Shown here: in pieces, positions 39,461-49,077 of the stretch
How the letters are laid out: each line of letters opens with the position of its first letter
Position numbering within the stretch: the first letter of the stretch is position 1
Assembly (NCBI RefSeq): GCF_005048265.1
Contig: NZ_SUNH01000005.1
Span: forward strand, 62,001-126,000
DNA length: 64,000 bases
Origin: Paracoccus hibiscisoli
GTDB lineage: Bacteria > Pseudomonadota > Alphaproteobacteria > Rhodobacterales > Rhodobacteraceae
Direction: 5' to 3'
Notes under the pieces: generated by a model
The model's input: only the letters and a program-made list of their open reading frames with translations
The model's database searches: none
Told to the model about the DNA's origin: nothing
Position numbers and translations under genes: made by a program

Positions 39461-39993
39461 CCGCCGGGGCCGCCCGCATCGCCATCGTGACCGTCAGCGA
39501 CCGCGCGTCGCGGGGCGAATACGAGGACAAGGGCGGCCCCGGTGCCGAGGCTTGGCTGCGGGGTGTCATCACCTCGCCCATGATTATCGACCGCCACATC
39601 ATCCCCGACGGCCGCGACACGGTGGCCGCCACCCTGCGCGATCTGGCCGATGGCGGCGCCGACCTGATCCTGGTCACCGGCGGCACCGGCCCCGCGCCGC
39701 GCGACCTGACCCCCGAAGCCGTCGCCGACGTGATGGACAAGGAACTGCCCGGCTTCGGAGAGGAGATGCGCCGCGCCTCCCTGCGCGAAGTGCCCACCGC
39801 CATCCTGTCGCGTCAGACCGCCGCGATCCGCGGGCGCAGCCTGATCATCACCATCCCCGGCAAGCCCTCGGCTATCGTGACCTGCCTGGACGCGATCTTC
39901 GCCGCCGTCCCCTATTGCCTGGACCTGATCGGCGCCGCACGGATCGAGACCGACCCCGCCCGGATCACAGCCTTCCGGCCAAAGGGCGCCTGA
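39457..39993 (+). CDS. mogA: Molybdopterin adenylyltransferase (MogA/MoaB family)
   Basis: Adenylates molybdopterin before molybdate insertion. The 178-residue protein starts at an ATG overlapping the argG stop. It has [20 protein letters not shown], the binding loop [17 protein letters not shown] and IPGKPSAI. The [10 protein letters not shown] spacing and length favour MogA-like over the shorter MoaB. Co-transcription with argG is probably fortuitous in functional terms. Confidence 0.9.
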   Translation: MTAGAARIAIVTVSDRASRGEYEDKGGPGAEAWLRGVITSPMIIDRHIIPDGRDTVAATLRDLADGGADLILVTGGTGPAPRDLTPEAVADVMDKELPGFGEEMRRASLREVPTAILSRQTAAIRGRSLIITIPGKPSAIVTCLDAIFAAVPYCLDLIGAARIETDPARITAFRPKGA

Positions 39994-40021
39994 CCCTTCT
40001 TCTTCACTCAAATATCCACCT

Positions 40022-40741
40022 TCAGCCACCCATCAGGCGCAGCGCCACGGGTGCGATGATCGCCGTCAGCACCGCGTTCAGCCCCATCCCGATGCCCGAA
40101 AACGCGCCCGCCGTCGCGTTCACCTGAAACGCCCGCGCGGTGCCGATCCCGTGGGCCGCGACGCCCACGGCAAAGCCCCGCGCCCGCCAGTCGCGGATCT
40201 TCAGCGCGTTCAGCAGCGGCGTCACCACAATCGCGCCGAAAATCCCGGTCAGCAACACCAGCGCGGCGGTCAGCGTCGGCTGTCCGCCCAGCTGTTCGGC
40301 GATGCCGATGGCCACCGGCGCAGTCGTCGATTTCGGCGCAAGCGATGCCAGCACCGACCCCTCGATCCCGAAACCCCGCGCGATCAGCAGGGCCGACACG
40401 ACCGCCACCCCCGACCCCGCCAGCAGCCCCGCCAGCATCGGCAGCGCCGCGCGCCGCACGCGGGGCAGGTTGTCATAGAGCGGCAGGGCCAGCGCGACGG
40501 TCGCCGGGCCCAGCATGAAATGGACGAATTGCGCGCCCTCGAAATAGGTCGCGTAGTCGGTACCGGTCACCCCCAACAGCACCGCCAGCAGGATCACCGC
40601 GATCAGCACCGGATTGGCCCAGCTGGCCCGACCCAATCCCCGCGACACGGCGTCTCCGCCCAGATAGGCCAGCAGCGTCGCGGTCAGCCACAGCAGCGGC
40701 TCCTGCGCCAGATAGGACCAGATCAGGACCGGATCACTCAC
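40022..40741 (-). CDS. LrgB/CidB family membrane protein
   Basis: A 239-residue membrane protein with about seven segments and the LrgB pattern: ATYFEGAQFVHFMLGPATVALALPLY, read as FMLGPATVALALPLYDN, then SLAPKSTTAPVAIGIAEQLGG and AHGIGTARAF. It starts at a GTG that overlaps the end of the LrgA gene by eight bases. The pair resembles Staphylococcus lrgAB/cidAB (murein hydrolase modulation) and plant glycolate/pyruvate transporters; which applies here is unknown. Confidence 0.9.
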   Translation of the reverse strand: MSDPVLIWSYLAQEPLLWLTATLLAYLGGDAVSRGLGRASWANPVLIAVILLAVLLGVTGTDYATYFEGAQFVHFMLGPATVALALPLYDNLPRVRRAALPMLAGLLAGSGVAVVSALLIARGFGIEGSVLASLAPKSTTAPVAIGIAEQLGGQPTLTAALVLLTGIFGAIVVTPLLNALKIRDWRARGFAVGVAAHGIGTARAFQVNATAGAFSGIGMGLNAVLTAIIAPVALRLMGG

Positions 40742-41114
40742 GGCCCTGGTCCCTCAGCGCCTCACGCTCTTCCGATCCGGTCAGGCGGGCGACGGCGGTG
40801 AAGGCCCAGGCCCCCGCCGCGATGGCCAGCAGCGTCGACCCCATCAGCGCCACCGCCAGCCCCAGCCCCTGATCGCGCAGCAGGTCCCAATGCGCCACGA
40901 TCCCCACGCCCGCGGGCACGAAGAACAGCGACAGATGCGACAGCAGGCCGGTGGTCGTGGGCCGGATCGCCTCGGCCAAGGCCGGGCGCAGGATGCAGGC
41001 CAGGACCAGCGCAATCAGCCCCACCACCGGCCCCGGCAGGGGCAGGCCCAGACCGCGCGAAGTGATCTCTCCGGCCAGCTGGAAGGTCAGGATCAGGGCA
41101 AGGGTGCGGATCAT
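40734..41114 (-). CDS. CidA/LrgA family holin-like protein
   Basis: A 126-residue protein with four hydrophobic segments. The LrgA signature spans FQLAGEITSRGLGLPLPGPVVG and LLSHLSLFFVPAGVGI (given in short pieces: GLPLPGPVVG, FFVPAGVGI). It precedes lrgB with overlapping reading frames. The 122 bases upstream to smc contain the divergent promoters. Confidence 0.9.
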   Translation of the reverse strand: MIRTLALILTFQLAGEITSRGLGLPLPGPVVGLIALVLACILRPALAEAIRPTTTGLLSHLSLFFVPAGVGIVAHWDLLRDQGLGLAVALMGSTLLAIAAGAWAFTAVARLTGSEEREALRDQGRE

Positions 41115-41236
41115 CGCGCCAGACTATCGCGCGCGCCGGTCCCGCGCCAGAGGGGCCGGCGCGGTCCTCCGGTTGACTTGCCCCCCCGGCGCATGGAAAA
41201 TCGCCCCCTGTTTCCTTGTCAGACCGGACCCGACCC

Positions 41237-44200
41237 TTGCGCTTTGACCGCCTTCGCCTGAATGGCTTCAAAAGCTTCGTGGACCCGACCGATCTGGTCA
41301 TCCGCGAGGGGCTGACCGGCGTGGTCGGCCCGAACGGCTGCGGCAAGTCCAACCTGCTGGAGGCCCTGCGCTGGGTCATGGGCGAGAACCGCCCCACCGC
41401 CATGCGCGGCGACGGGATGGAGGACGTGATCTTTGCCGGCACAACGCGCCGCAGCGCCCGCGCCCATGCCGAGGTGTCGCTGACCGTCGACAACCGCGAC
41501 CGGCTGGCGCCCGCGGGCTTTAACGACGACGATCAGTTCGACATCACCCGCCGCATCACCCGCGACGCGGGCAGCGCCTACAAGATCGCGGGCAAGGACG
41601 TGCGGGCGCGCGATGTGCAGATGCTGTTCGCGGATGCCTCGACCGGGGCGCACAGCCCCGCGCTGGTGCGGCAGGGGCAGATCAGCGAGCTGATCAGCGC
41701 CAAGCCCAAGGCGCGGCGTCGCATCCTGGAGGAGGCTGCCGGGATCTCGGGCCTTTATGCGCGGCGCCATGAGGCCGAGCTGAAGCTGAACGGGGCCGAG
41801 GCGAACCTGCTGCGCGTGGACGACACGCTGGATCAGTTGTCCGCGCAGGCCGCGACCTTGGCGCGTCAGGCCCGCGCGGCGGCGAAATACCGCGAGATCG
41901 GCGCAAGCCTGCGCCTGGCCGAGGGCGTGCTGCTGCTGCGTCGCTGGTCCGAGGCCGAGGCCGCGCGCCTGGCCGCCGTCGAGGCGCTGGCGCAGGCGGT
42001 GCGCGCGGCCTCGGATGCGGGGGCCGCTGCCGCTGCCGCTCAGGCGCGCCGCGCGCAGGCCGACGAGGCCCTGCCGCCGCTGCGCGAGGAGGAGCAGATC
42101 GCCGCCGCCCTGGTCAGCCGCCTGACCGCCGAGGCCGAGGCGCTGGACCAGGCCGAGGCCCGCGCCACCCAGACCATCGTCGCGCTGTCCGGGCGCATCG
42201 CCCAGCTGGACCGCGACATCGAGCGCGAGGAGGCGCTGAACCGCGACGCCGCCGAGGTCGTCGCCCGGCTGGACTGGGAGAAGACCCAGCTGGAGCAGGC
42301 CGCCCTGGGCCATGACGACCGGCTGGATCAGGCCGCGGCCCTGGCCGATGCCGCCTCCGAGGCCCTGCGCGAGGTCGAGGCGCGCCTGACCGAACTGACC
42401 GACGAATCGGCCCGCCTGGCCGCCCGCCACCAATCGGCCGAGCGTCTGGCCACCGACCTGTGCGCCATGTTCACCCGCGCCGACCGCGCCGCGACCGAGG
42501 CCGCCGAGGCGTTGGCGACCGCCAATGCCGCCGGAGAGGCCGCCGCCGCCGCGCTGGATCAGGCCGATGCCGCCCAGGATCAGGCCCGCGACCGGGTCGA
42601 GGCCGCCGAGGATGCGCTGGCCGCCGCCGAAGCCGCCCGGGCCGATCTGGAGACGCGCGAGGCCGCCGCCCGCGCCGCCCGCGCCGCGGCCGAGGGCGAG
42701 GCCGGGGCCCTGGCCGCCGAACGTACCGCCCTGCAGCGGCTGGTCGAACGCGGCCAGTCGGGGGGTGCGACCCTGCTGGACCGGGTGCAGGTCGCGCGCG
42801 GATACGAGGCCGCCTTCGGTGCCGCCCTGGGCGACGATCTGCGGGCGGGGGTGACGGGCGACGGGTCGGGCTGGCACGCGCTGCCCGGTTGGGACACGCC
42901 GCAGCCCTTGCCTCAGGGCGTGCATCCGCTGGCCCCGCATGTCGCGGGCCCCGACCTGCTGGCGCGGCGGCTGTCCCAGACCGGGCTGGTGCTGGACGCG
43001 GCGCAGGGGGCGGCGATGCAGGCCGCGCTGGCGCCCGGTCAGCGGCTGGTGACCCCTGCGGGCGATCTGTTCCGGTGGGACGGGATGCGGGTGATGGCGG
43101 GGCAGGCGACCTCGGCCGCGGCGCTGCATTTGCAGAAGGTCAACGAACTGGCGCAGATCGCCGCGCAATCGGACGAGGCCCGCGCCCGCGCAGACACCGC
43201 GCGCGACGCGCATGAGGAGGCCCGCGCCGCCCTGTCCGATGCTGCGGCCCTTGAGAAATCCGCCCGCGATGCGCGCCGCGAGGCCGAGCGCCTGCTGTCG
43301 GATGCCGCCCGTGCCGCGACGCGGGCCGAATCGGATCTGGCCATGGCCGCCAGCCGTGCCGACGGGGCGGGCGCCGAACTGGCGCGTCACCGCGCGGATG
43401 CCGATGACGCGCGCCTTCGTCTGGTCGATGCCGAACAGCAGCTGGCCGCCCTGCCGGACCGGGGCGATGCGGCGGCGGCGGTCGAACATGCCCGCACCGG
43501 GGTCGAGGCCGCGCGCATCGCCACCATGAGCCGCCGCGCCGCCCTGGACGAACTGAAGCGCGAGGCCAATGCCCGCCTGAAACGCCTGCAGGAGATCGCG
43601 CGCGAAGAGTCCGGCTGGCGGCTGCGGCTGTCTCAGGCGGGCACGCGCGCGGCAGAGCTGGCCGCCCGCCGCGACGCCACCGCGGATGAGCTGGCCGAGG
43701 CCCAGGACCAGCCCGCCATTCTGGCCGACCGCCGCGACGCCCTGACCGCGCGCGAGGTGCAGCTGACCGCCCGCCTGACCGCCGCCCGCGACGCGCTGCA
43801 CACAGCCGAGGAGGCCGCCCGCAGCGCCGCCCTGGCCGAGCGCGAGGCCGAGCGTCTGGCCTCTGACGCCCGCGAGGCCCGCGCCGCCCGCGAGGCGCGC
43901 ACCGAGGCCGCCCGCGAGGCCGAGGTCATGGCCCGCGCCCGCATCCATGAGGAGACCGAGCAGACCCCCGACCAGCTGCGCACAGCCCTGGGCCAGATCG
44001 ACGACAGCGCCCCTGCCGACGCGCTGGAGGCGCAGATCGCCCGCCTGCGCCAGGCCCGCGACGCGCTGGGCGCCGTCAACCTGCGTGCCGACGAGGACAA
44101 GCGCGCGCTGGAGGAGGAGCGCGACACCCTGGCCGCGGAAAAGACCGACCTGGAGGCCGCGATCGCGAAGCTGCGCGCCGGTATCGGCAGCCTGAACCGC

Positions 44201-44686
44201 GAGGGGCGCGAGCGCCTGCTGGCGGCGTTCGAGACGGTGAACGCCAATTTCGCGACGCTGTTCACCACGCTGTTCGGCGGCGGCGAGGCGCGGCTGGTGC
44301 TGGTCGAATCCGACGACCCGCTGGATGCGGGGCTTGAGATCCTGTGCCAGCCGCCGGGCAAGCGGCTGTCGACGCTGTCGCTGCTGTCGGGGGGCGAACA
44401 GACGCTGACCGCGATGGCGCTGATCTTTGCGGTGTTCCTGGCCAATCCCGCGCCCATCTGCGTGCTGGACGAGGTGGACGCGCCGCTGGACGACGCCAAT
44501 GTCAGCCGCTTCTGCGACCTGCTGGACGAGATGACGCGCCGCACCGACACGCGGTTCCTGATCATCACCCACCATGCGGTGACGATGGGTCGGATGGACC
44601 GGCTGTTCGGCGTCACCATGGTCGAGCAGGGCGTCAGCCAGCTGGTCAGCGTGGACCTGAAACGCGCCGAGGCTCTGGTCGCCTGA
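41237..44686 (+). CDS. smc: Chromosome segregation protein SMC
   Basis: Condensin ATPase that compacts and segregates the chromosome. About 1,149 residues. The N-terminal head has Walker A GPNGCGKSN (31-39) after MRFDRLRLNGFKSFVDPTD. It is followed by a very Ala/Glu/Arg-rich coiled coil, a hinge around 510-640 with AFGAALGDDL, a second coil, and the C-terminal head with LSLLSGGEQTLTAMAL and Walker B CVLDEVDAPLDDAN. I use the TTG at 41237 because SMC homology starts there; a TTG at 41216 would add seven residues. Neither has a strong ribosome-binding site. Confidence 0.94.
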   Translation: MRFDRLRLNGFKSFVDPTDLVIREGLTGVVGPNGCGKSNLLEALRWVMGENRPTAMRGDGMEDVIFAGTTRRSARAHAEVSLTVDNRDRLAPAGFNDDDQFDITRRITRDAGSAYKIAGKDVRARDVQMLFADASTGAHSPALVRQGQISELISAKPKARRRILEEAAGISGLYARRHEAELKLNGAEANLLRVDDTLDQLSAQAATLARQARAAAKYREIGASLRLAEGVLLLRRWSEAEAARLAAVEALAQAVRAASDAGAAAAAAQARRAQADEALPPLREEEQIAAALVSRLTAEAEALDQAEARATQTIVALSGRIAQLDRDIEREEALNRDAAEVVARLDWEKTQLEQAALGHDDRLDQAAALADAASEALREVEARLTELTDESARLAARHQSAERLATDLCAMFTRADRAATEAAEALATANAAGEAAAAALDQADAAQDQARDRVEAAEDALAAAEAARADLETREAAARAARAAAEGEAGALAAERTALQRLVERGQSGGATLLDRVQVARGYEAAFGAALGDDLRAGVTGDGSGWHALPGWDTPQPLPQGVHPLAPHVAGPDLLARRLSQTGLVLDAAQGAAMQAALAPGQRLVTPAGDLFRWDGMRVMAGQATSAAALHLQKVNELAQIAAQSDEARARADTARDAHEEARAALSDAAALEKSARDARREAERLLSDAARAATRAESDLAMAASRADGAGAELARHRADADDARLRLVDAEQQLAALPDRGDAAAAVEHARTGVEAARIATMSRRAALDELKREANARLKRLQEIAREESGWRLRLSQAGTRAAELAARRDATADELAEAQDQPAILADRRDALTAREVQLTARLTAARDALHTAEEAARSAALAEREAERLASDAREARAAREARTEAAREAEVMARARIHEETEQTPDQLRTALGQIDDSAPADALEAQIARLRQARDALGAVNLRADEDKRALEEERDTLAAEKTDLEAAIAKLRAGIGSLNREGRERLLAAFETVNANFATLFTTLFGGGEARLVLVESDDPLDAGLEILCQPPGKRLSTLSLLSGGEQTLTAMALIFAVFLANPAPICVLDEVDAPLDDANVSRFCDLLDEMTRRTDTRFLIITHHAVTMGRMDRLFGVTMVEQGVSQLVSVDLKRAEALVA

Positions 44687-44730
44687 CGCGGCCCGCGCTA
44701 GGGTCGCCCCGAACCACGAGCGAGGACCCC

Positions 44731-45186
44731 ATGAGCATCGAGCAAACCCTGGCCGACAAGGGCATCACCCTTCCCGCAGCCCCCATGCCCGCCGCGAATT
44801 ACGTGCCCTTTGTGCAGACCGGCAACCTGGTCTTCATCTCGGGGCAGATCAGCGCCGATGAGAACGGGCTGATCACCGGCAAGCTGGGCGACGGCACCTC
44901 GGTCGAGGAGGGCGTGGCCGCCGCGCGCCGCTGCGGCCTGGCGCTGATCGCGCAGCTGAAGGCCGCCGTGGGCGACCTGGACCGCGTGACGCGGGTGGTC
45001 AAGCTGACCGGGTTCGTGAACTCCACCCCCGATTTCACCGACCAGCCCAAGGTCATCAACGGTTGTTCCGACCTGATGGTCGAGGTGTTCCAGGATGCCG
45101 GCCGGCATTCCCGCGCCGCCGTCTCGGCCCCGTCGCTGCCCTTTGGCGTCGCGGTCGAGATCGAAGCGATCTTCGAGGTCCGCTGA
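44731..45186 (+). CDS. RidA family enamine/imine deaminase
   Basis: A 151-residue YjgF/YER057c/UK114-type protein: YVPFVQTGNLVFISGQIS, the variable middle GDLDRVTRVVKLTGFVNS and SRAAVSAPSLPFGVAVEIEAIFEV. The SAPSLPFG segment carries an Ala-Ser-rich active-site neighbourhood rather than the canonical arginine motif (RxxVxxxxLP is partly kept as R-AAV-SAPSLP). Likely detoxifies reactive enamines. Co-transcribed with the phosphodiesterase (TGATG overlap). Confidence 0.88.
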   Translation: MSIEQTLADKGITLPAAPMPAANYVPFVQTGNLVFISGQISADENGLITGKLGDGTSVEEGVAAARRCGLALIAQLKAAVGDLDRVTRVVKLTGFVNSTPDFTDQPKVINGCSDLMVEVFQDAGRHSRAAVSAPSLPFGVAVEIEAIFEVR

Positions 45187-45935
45187 TGCTGGACCCCCGC
45201 TTTCTGACGGTGCCCATCACCCATCGCGGCCTGCACGAGGCGGGGGTTCCGGAAAACAGCCTGGCCGCCGCCCGCGCCGCGATCGAGGCCGGATACGGCA
45301 TCGAATGCGACATCCAGCCCGGCCCCGACGGTGTGCCGATGGTCTTTCACGACTATCAGCTGACCCGGCTGACCGGGGCGCAGGGGTTCATGGCCGCGAC
45401 CGATTCGGCGACGCTGGCGGGCCTGCGCCTGCTGGGCACGGACGAGCCGGTGCCGACGCTGGCGCAGTTTCTGGAGCTGGTTGCGGGGCAGGTGCCCCTG
45501 CTGATCGAGATCAAGGATCAGGACGGCGCCTGCGGCCCGAATGTCGGCACGCTGCCTGCGCGCGTGGCCGAGGCGCTGGCGGGCTATGACGGTCCGGTTG
45601 CGGTCATGTCCTTCAACCCGCACATGATCGCCGCCTTTCACGAGGCTGCGCCCGATGTGCCGGTCGGCCTGACCACCTGCGCCTTTCCCGAGGCCGACTG
45701 GACCCGCGTGGCCCCGGCCCGCCGGGATGATCTGGCGCAGATCCGCGATTTCGACGCGGTGGGTGCCTGCTTCATCTCGCATGATAAGGGCGATCTGGAC
45801 AATCCGCGCGTCGACGCGCTGCGCGCGCAGGGGGTGGCCGTCCTGTGCTGGACCATCCGCAGCGCGGAGGAGGAGGCGCAGGCCCGCCGCGTCGCGCAGA
45901 ACGTGACCTTCGAGGGCTATCGCCCGGTGCCGTGA
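45186..45935 (+). CDS. Glycerophosphodiester phosphodiesterase family protein
   Basis: A 249-residue TIM-barrel with GDPD marks ITHRGLHEAGVPENSLAA (catalytic His-Arg and Glu), IECDIQPGPDGVPMVFHD (metal Glu/Asp and second catalytic His) and LIEIKDQDG. No signal peptide, so cytosolic; it probably hydrolyses glycerophosphodiesters from lipid turnover. The ATG overlaps the ridA stop. A FemAB-like gene follows. Confidence 0.9.
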   Translation: MLDPRFLTVPITHRGLHEAGVPENSLAAARAAIEAGYGIECDIQPGPDGVPMVFHDYQLTRLTGAQGFMAATDSATLAGLRLLGTDEPVPTLAQFLELVAGQVPLLIEIKDQDGACGPNVGTLPARVAEALAGYDGPVAVMSFNPHMIAAFHEAAPDVPVGLTTCAFPEADWTRVAPARRDDLAQIRDFDAVGACFISHDKGDLDNPRVDALRAQGVAVLCWTIRSAEEEAQARRVAQNVTFEGYRPVP

Positions 45936-46024
45936 TGCCGGAAAATGCGGCGGGGCGCCCCATTCGGTGCCCCGCGACACAGGCGGCCCCTGACAAGGCG
46001 CTGCGGACCGCCTATCTTGCGGGC

Positions 46025-47167
46025 ATGAGCGACATGCTGACCCTGACGACCCATCCCTCCATCGCCGCCATCGACCCGCATGTCTGGGACGGGCTAGGCG
46101 ACGGCAACCCCTTTACCTCGCACCGCTTTCTGCTGGCGCTGGAGCAGTCGCGATCCGTTGGCACGGGTAGCGGCTGGCAGCCCCTGCACCTGACGGTGGA
46201 ACGCGACGGCGCCATCGTCGGTGCCGCGCCGCTTTATGCGAAATCGCACAGCCAGGGCGAATATATCTTCGACCATAACTGGGCGCAGGCCTATGTGCGG
46301 GCGGGGGGGCGCTATTACCCGAAATTGCAATGCGCGGTGCCCTTTACCCCCGCGACCGGCGCGCGGCTGCTGGCGCGCGACGACATGGCGCGGGCGGCGC
46401 TGCTGGACGGGATGATGCAGGTCGCCGGGCGGCTCGATGTGTCGGGCACGCATGTGACCTTCTGCACCGAGGCCGAGGCCGCCCTGGGCGCCGCGGCGGG
46501 GTTCCTGCCCCGCATCACCCAGCAATATCATTGGCTGAACCGCGGCTATGCCAGCTATGATGATTTCCTGGGGGCGCTGTCCTCGCGCAAGCGCAAGGAT
46601 CTGAGGAAGGAACGCGCCCGCGCGCAGGGCTTCGGCGGCACGATCCGGCACCTGACCGGCGACGATCTGAGGCCGCATCACTGGGATGCGTTCTGGGAGT
46701 TCTACCAGGATACCGGCGCGCGCAAATGGGGCCAGCCCTATCTGACGCGGGCGTTCTTCGACCGCATCCACGAGACGATGCGCGACGACATCCTGCTGGT
46801 TCTGGCCGAGGCGGACGGAATGCCCATCGCGGGGGCGCTGAATTTCCTGGGTCCCGACGCGATCTATGGCCGCTATTGGGGCTGCGCCGAGGACCACGCC
46901 TTTTTGCATTTCGAGCTGTGCTATCACCAGGCCATCGACCATGCGATCGCCCATGGACTGGCGCGGGTCGAGGCGGGGGCGCAGGGCGATCACAAGCTGG
47001 CCCGCGGATATGAGCCGGTGCCGATCCATTCGCTGCACTGGGTGCGCGATCCGGGCTTTCTGCGCGCGCTGGAGGGCTATCTGCGCCAGGAGCGCGACGC
47101 GATGGGCGCCGAGATCGAGGCGCTGGCCGAGTTCACGCCCTTTCGCAAGGGCGACCTGTCGCCGTGA
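46025..47167 (+). CDS. FemAB-like GNAT-fold protein (peptidogalycan biosynthesis family)
   Basis: A 380-residue protein of the DUF482/FemAB-like type: NPFTSHRFLLALEQS, PLYAKSHSQGEYIFDHNWA, YYPKLQCAVPFTPATG, the basic block LSSRKRKDLRKERA, WEFYQDTGARKWGQPYL, and the conserved end EAGAQGDHKLARGYEPV. Proteins of this group are thought to be aminoacyl or acyl transferases, substrate unknown. An ATG at 45935 overlapping the phosphodiesterase stop would add 30 residues; I prefer 46025 because homology begins there. Confidence 0.85.
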   Translation: MSDMLTLTTHPSIAAIDPHVWDGLGDGNPFTSHRFLLALEQSRSVGTGSGWQPLHLTVERDGAIVGAAPLYAKSHSQGEYIFDHNWAQAYVRAGGRYYPKLQCAVPFTPATGARLLARDDMARAALLDGMMQVAGRLDVSGTHVTFCTEAEAALGAAAGFLPRITQQYHWLNRGYASYDDFLGALSSRKRKDLRKERARAQGFGGTIRHLTGDDLRPHHWDAFWEFYQDTGARKWGQPYLTRAFFDRIHETMRDDILLVLAEADGMPIAGALNFLGPDAIYGRYWGCAEDHAFLHFELCYHQAIDHAIAHGLARVEAGAQGDHKLARGYEPVPIHSLHWVRDPGFLRALEGYLRQERDAMGAEIEALAEFTPFRKGDLSP

Positions 47168-47176
47168 CCGGGCCTT

Positions 47177-47222
47177 TTGCGTCCCGCGACGGTCCGGGGG
47201 GCCAGCCCCCCGGACCCCCCGG
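47177..47222 (+). repeat. Copy B of the TTGCGTCCC hairpin repeat
   Basis: TTGCGTCCCGCGAC followed by a perfect 11-bp hairpin, GGTCCGGGGGG (47191-47201), loop CCAG, CCCCCCGGACC (47206-47216). It lies between the convergent FemAB-like and peroxiredoxin genes and could act as a bidirectional terminator. Confidence 0.65.
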
Positions 47223-47236
47223 TGTCGTGCGGTGGA

Positions 47237-47722
47237 TCAGACCTTGTCCAACAGGGCTTCTCCGGCGCTGACGGTGCAGTTGCCGGGGCTGTCCTCGACG
47301 TCGATGGCCTTGATCTCGCCATCCTCGACCAGGGCGGCAAAGCGCTTGCAGCGGCCGAAGAAGCCCACCGGGGGCGCGGTGAAGTCCAGGCCCAGGGCCT
47401 TGGTCATGCTGCCATCGGCATCGGCCAGGACCTCGATCCCGGCCTCGGTCGCGCCGGTCTGGTCGGCCCAGGCCTTGACCACGAAGGGGTCGTTCACGGT
47501 GATGCAGACGATGCGCAACACGCCCTTGGCGCGGAACGCGTCGGCATGGCGCACAAAGCTGGGCATATGCGCGTTGGTGCAGGTGCCCGTGAAGGCGCCC
47601 GGCAGGCCGAACAGGGCGACCTTGCCCTTCATCAGTTCGGCGGTGTCGACGGCCTCGGGGCCGGCCTCGCCCACACGCAGCAAATGGCCCCTGGGCAGTC
47701 TGTCTCCGGCGGTGATGGTCAT
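47237..47722 (-). CDS. Peroxiredoxin (Prx5 type)
   Basis: Thiol peroxidase of 161 residues. The peroxidatic cysteine is C48 in PGAFTGTCTNAHMPSF, and a possible resolving cysteine is near 149 in SPGNCTVS. DPFVVKAWADQTGA and DADGSMTKALGLDF follow Prx5 order. It reduces H2O2 and organic peroxides with a thiol donor such as glutaredoxin/glutathione; no dedicated reductase adjoins. The longer frame to 47896 overlaps the divergent oxidoreductase and is rejected. Confidence 0.93.
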   Translation of the reverse strand: MTITAGDRLPRGHLLRVGEAGPEAVDTAELMKGKVALFGLPGAFTGTCTNAHMPSFVRHADAFRAKGVLRIVCITVNDPFVVKAWADQTGATEAGIEVLADADGSMTKALGLDFTAPPVGFFGRCKRFAALVEDGEIKAIDVEDSPGNCTVSAGEALLDKV

Positions 47723-47798
47723 GGAACGCTCCTGAATTGCAACGGATTCGCGGCGACTATAGGGTGCTGCCGACGGACAGGCCAGCAGGGGACGCGGG

Positions 47799-49001
47799 AT
47801 GCGCATCGTGATCGTGGGTGGGGGGCAGGCGGCGGCCTCGATGGCGGCGCGGCTGCGGGCCAAGGGGCACGAGGGGCCGCTGACCGTCATCGGCAATGAA
47901 CCCGCCGCCCCCTATCAGCGCCCGCCCCTGTCCAAGGCCTATCTGCTGGGGCAGATGGGGCTGGACCGCCTGACGCTGCGGGCGCCCGACTGGTGGCGCG
48001 ATCAGGGCATCGGGCTGCACCTGTCGGAGACGGCGCTGTCGATCGACCCGGCCGCACGGGTACTGACGACCGACCGGGGCACCTATCCCTATGACGCGCT
48101 GGCGCTGACGACGGGGGCGGTGCCGCGCCGCCTGCCCGCGGCGATGGGCGGCGATCTGCCGGGCACGCATGTGATCCGCACGCTGGCCGATGTCGACGCG
48201 CTGGCCCCGCAGATGCGCGAGGGGCGGCGGCTGGTGGTGATCGGCGGCGGCTATATCGGGCTGGAGGCGGCGGCGGTCGCCCGCAAGCTGGGGCTGGAGG
48301 TCACGCTGATCGAGGCCGCGCCGCGCATCCTAGGCCGGGTTGCGGCGGCAGAGACGGCGGATCTGATCCGCGCCCTGCACCGCGCGCATGGCGTCACCAT
48401 CCTGGAAGGCGCGGCCATCAGCCGCATCACCGGAGAGGCGCAGGCCGACGGCGTGGCGCTGACCGATGGGCGGCAGATCCCGGCGGATCTGGTGATCATG
48501 GGCATCGGGGTGCTGCCCGACACGGCGCTGGCCGCGGCGGCGGGGCTGGCGCTGGACAACGGCATCGCCACGGACAGCCGGGGGCGGACCTCGGACCCGG
48601 CGATCTGGGCGGCGGGTGATTGCGCCAGCGTGCCGTGGCAGGGCGGCAGGCTGCGGTTGGAGAGCGTGGGCGGGGCCATCGACATGGCGGAATGCGCGGC
48701 CGACGACATGTTGGGGCAGGGCCGCGATTATGCGCCCAAGGCCTGGTTCTGGTCCGATCAGTTCGACGCGAAGCTACAGATCGCGGGGCTGAACGCGGGC
48801 CATGATCAGGTCGTGACGCGGGCCGAGCAGGGCGATCACACGGCCTCGGTCTGGTATTACCGGCAGGGCAAGCTGATCGCCGTGGATGCGCTGAACGACG
48901 CCCGCGCCTACATGATCGGCAAGCGGCTGATCGAGGGCGGCCTCAGCCCCGATCCGGCAGCCATCCCCACGGTGGCGGATCTCAGGGTGCTGCTGTCATG
49001 A
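47799..49001 (+). CDS. FAD-dependent NAD(P)H-ferredoxin reductase
   Basis: A 400-residue two-dinucleotide-binding flavoprotein. The FAD loop is VGGGQAAASMAARLR (about 6-20), APYQRPPLSKAYL is typical of rubredoxin/putidaredoxin reductases, the NAD loop is VIGGGYIGLEAAAVA (about 147-161), and the C-terminal WAAGDCAS and ESVGGAIDMAE contact FAD. Probably reduces a ferredoxin feeding an oxygenase or P450; no such partner is in the window. Confidence 0.9.
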   Translation: MRIVIVGGGQAAASMAARLRAKGHEGPLTVIGNEPAAPYQRPPLSKAYLLGQMGLDRLTLRAPDWWRDQGIGLHLSETALSIDPAARVLTTDRGTYPYDALALTTGAVPRRLPAAMGGDLPGTHVIRTLADVDALAPQMREGRRLVVIGGGYIGLEAAAVARKLGLEVTLIEAAPRILGRVAAAETADLIRALHRAHGVTILEGAAISRITGEAQADGVALTDGRQIPADLVIMGIGVLPDTALAAAAGLALDNGIATDSRGRTSDPAIWAAGDCASVPWQGGRLRLESVGGAIDMAECAADDMLGQGRDYAPKAWFWSDQFDAKLQIAGLNAGHDQVVTRAEQGDHTASVWYYRQGKLIAVDALNDARAYMIGKRLIEGGLSPDPAAIPTVADLRVLLS

Positions 49002-49022
49002 CCGGGTCCGGCCCGTTGGGCG

Positions 49023-49076
49023 GCCCAGGGGGGTGCGGGGGGCAGGATGCCCCCGGCTGCCACCGCGGGACGCAAT
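49023..49076 (-). repeat. Copy C of the TTGCGTCCC hairpin repeat, ending at the rsmD start codon
   Basis: On the minus strand it reads ATTGCGTCCCGCGG, a spacer, then a GGGGGCA-TCC-TGCCCCC hairpin (49038-49054) and GCACCCCCC. It fills the whole gap between the FAD reductase and rsmD, and its edge is one base from the rsmD ATG, so the hairpin is in the rsmD leader. Confidence 0.6.
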
Positions 49077-49077
49077 C

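Noticed and set aside
41219..44575. 1,118-codon open frame on the minus strand
   Set aside because: Antisense shadow of smc; glycine/glutamine-rich composition mirrors the Ala/Glu-rich coiled coil.
47237..47896. Longer peroxiredoxin start
   Set aside because: The added N-terminus overlaps the divergent FAD reductase and lacks homology; MTITAGDRLP is the family start.
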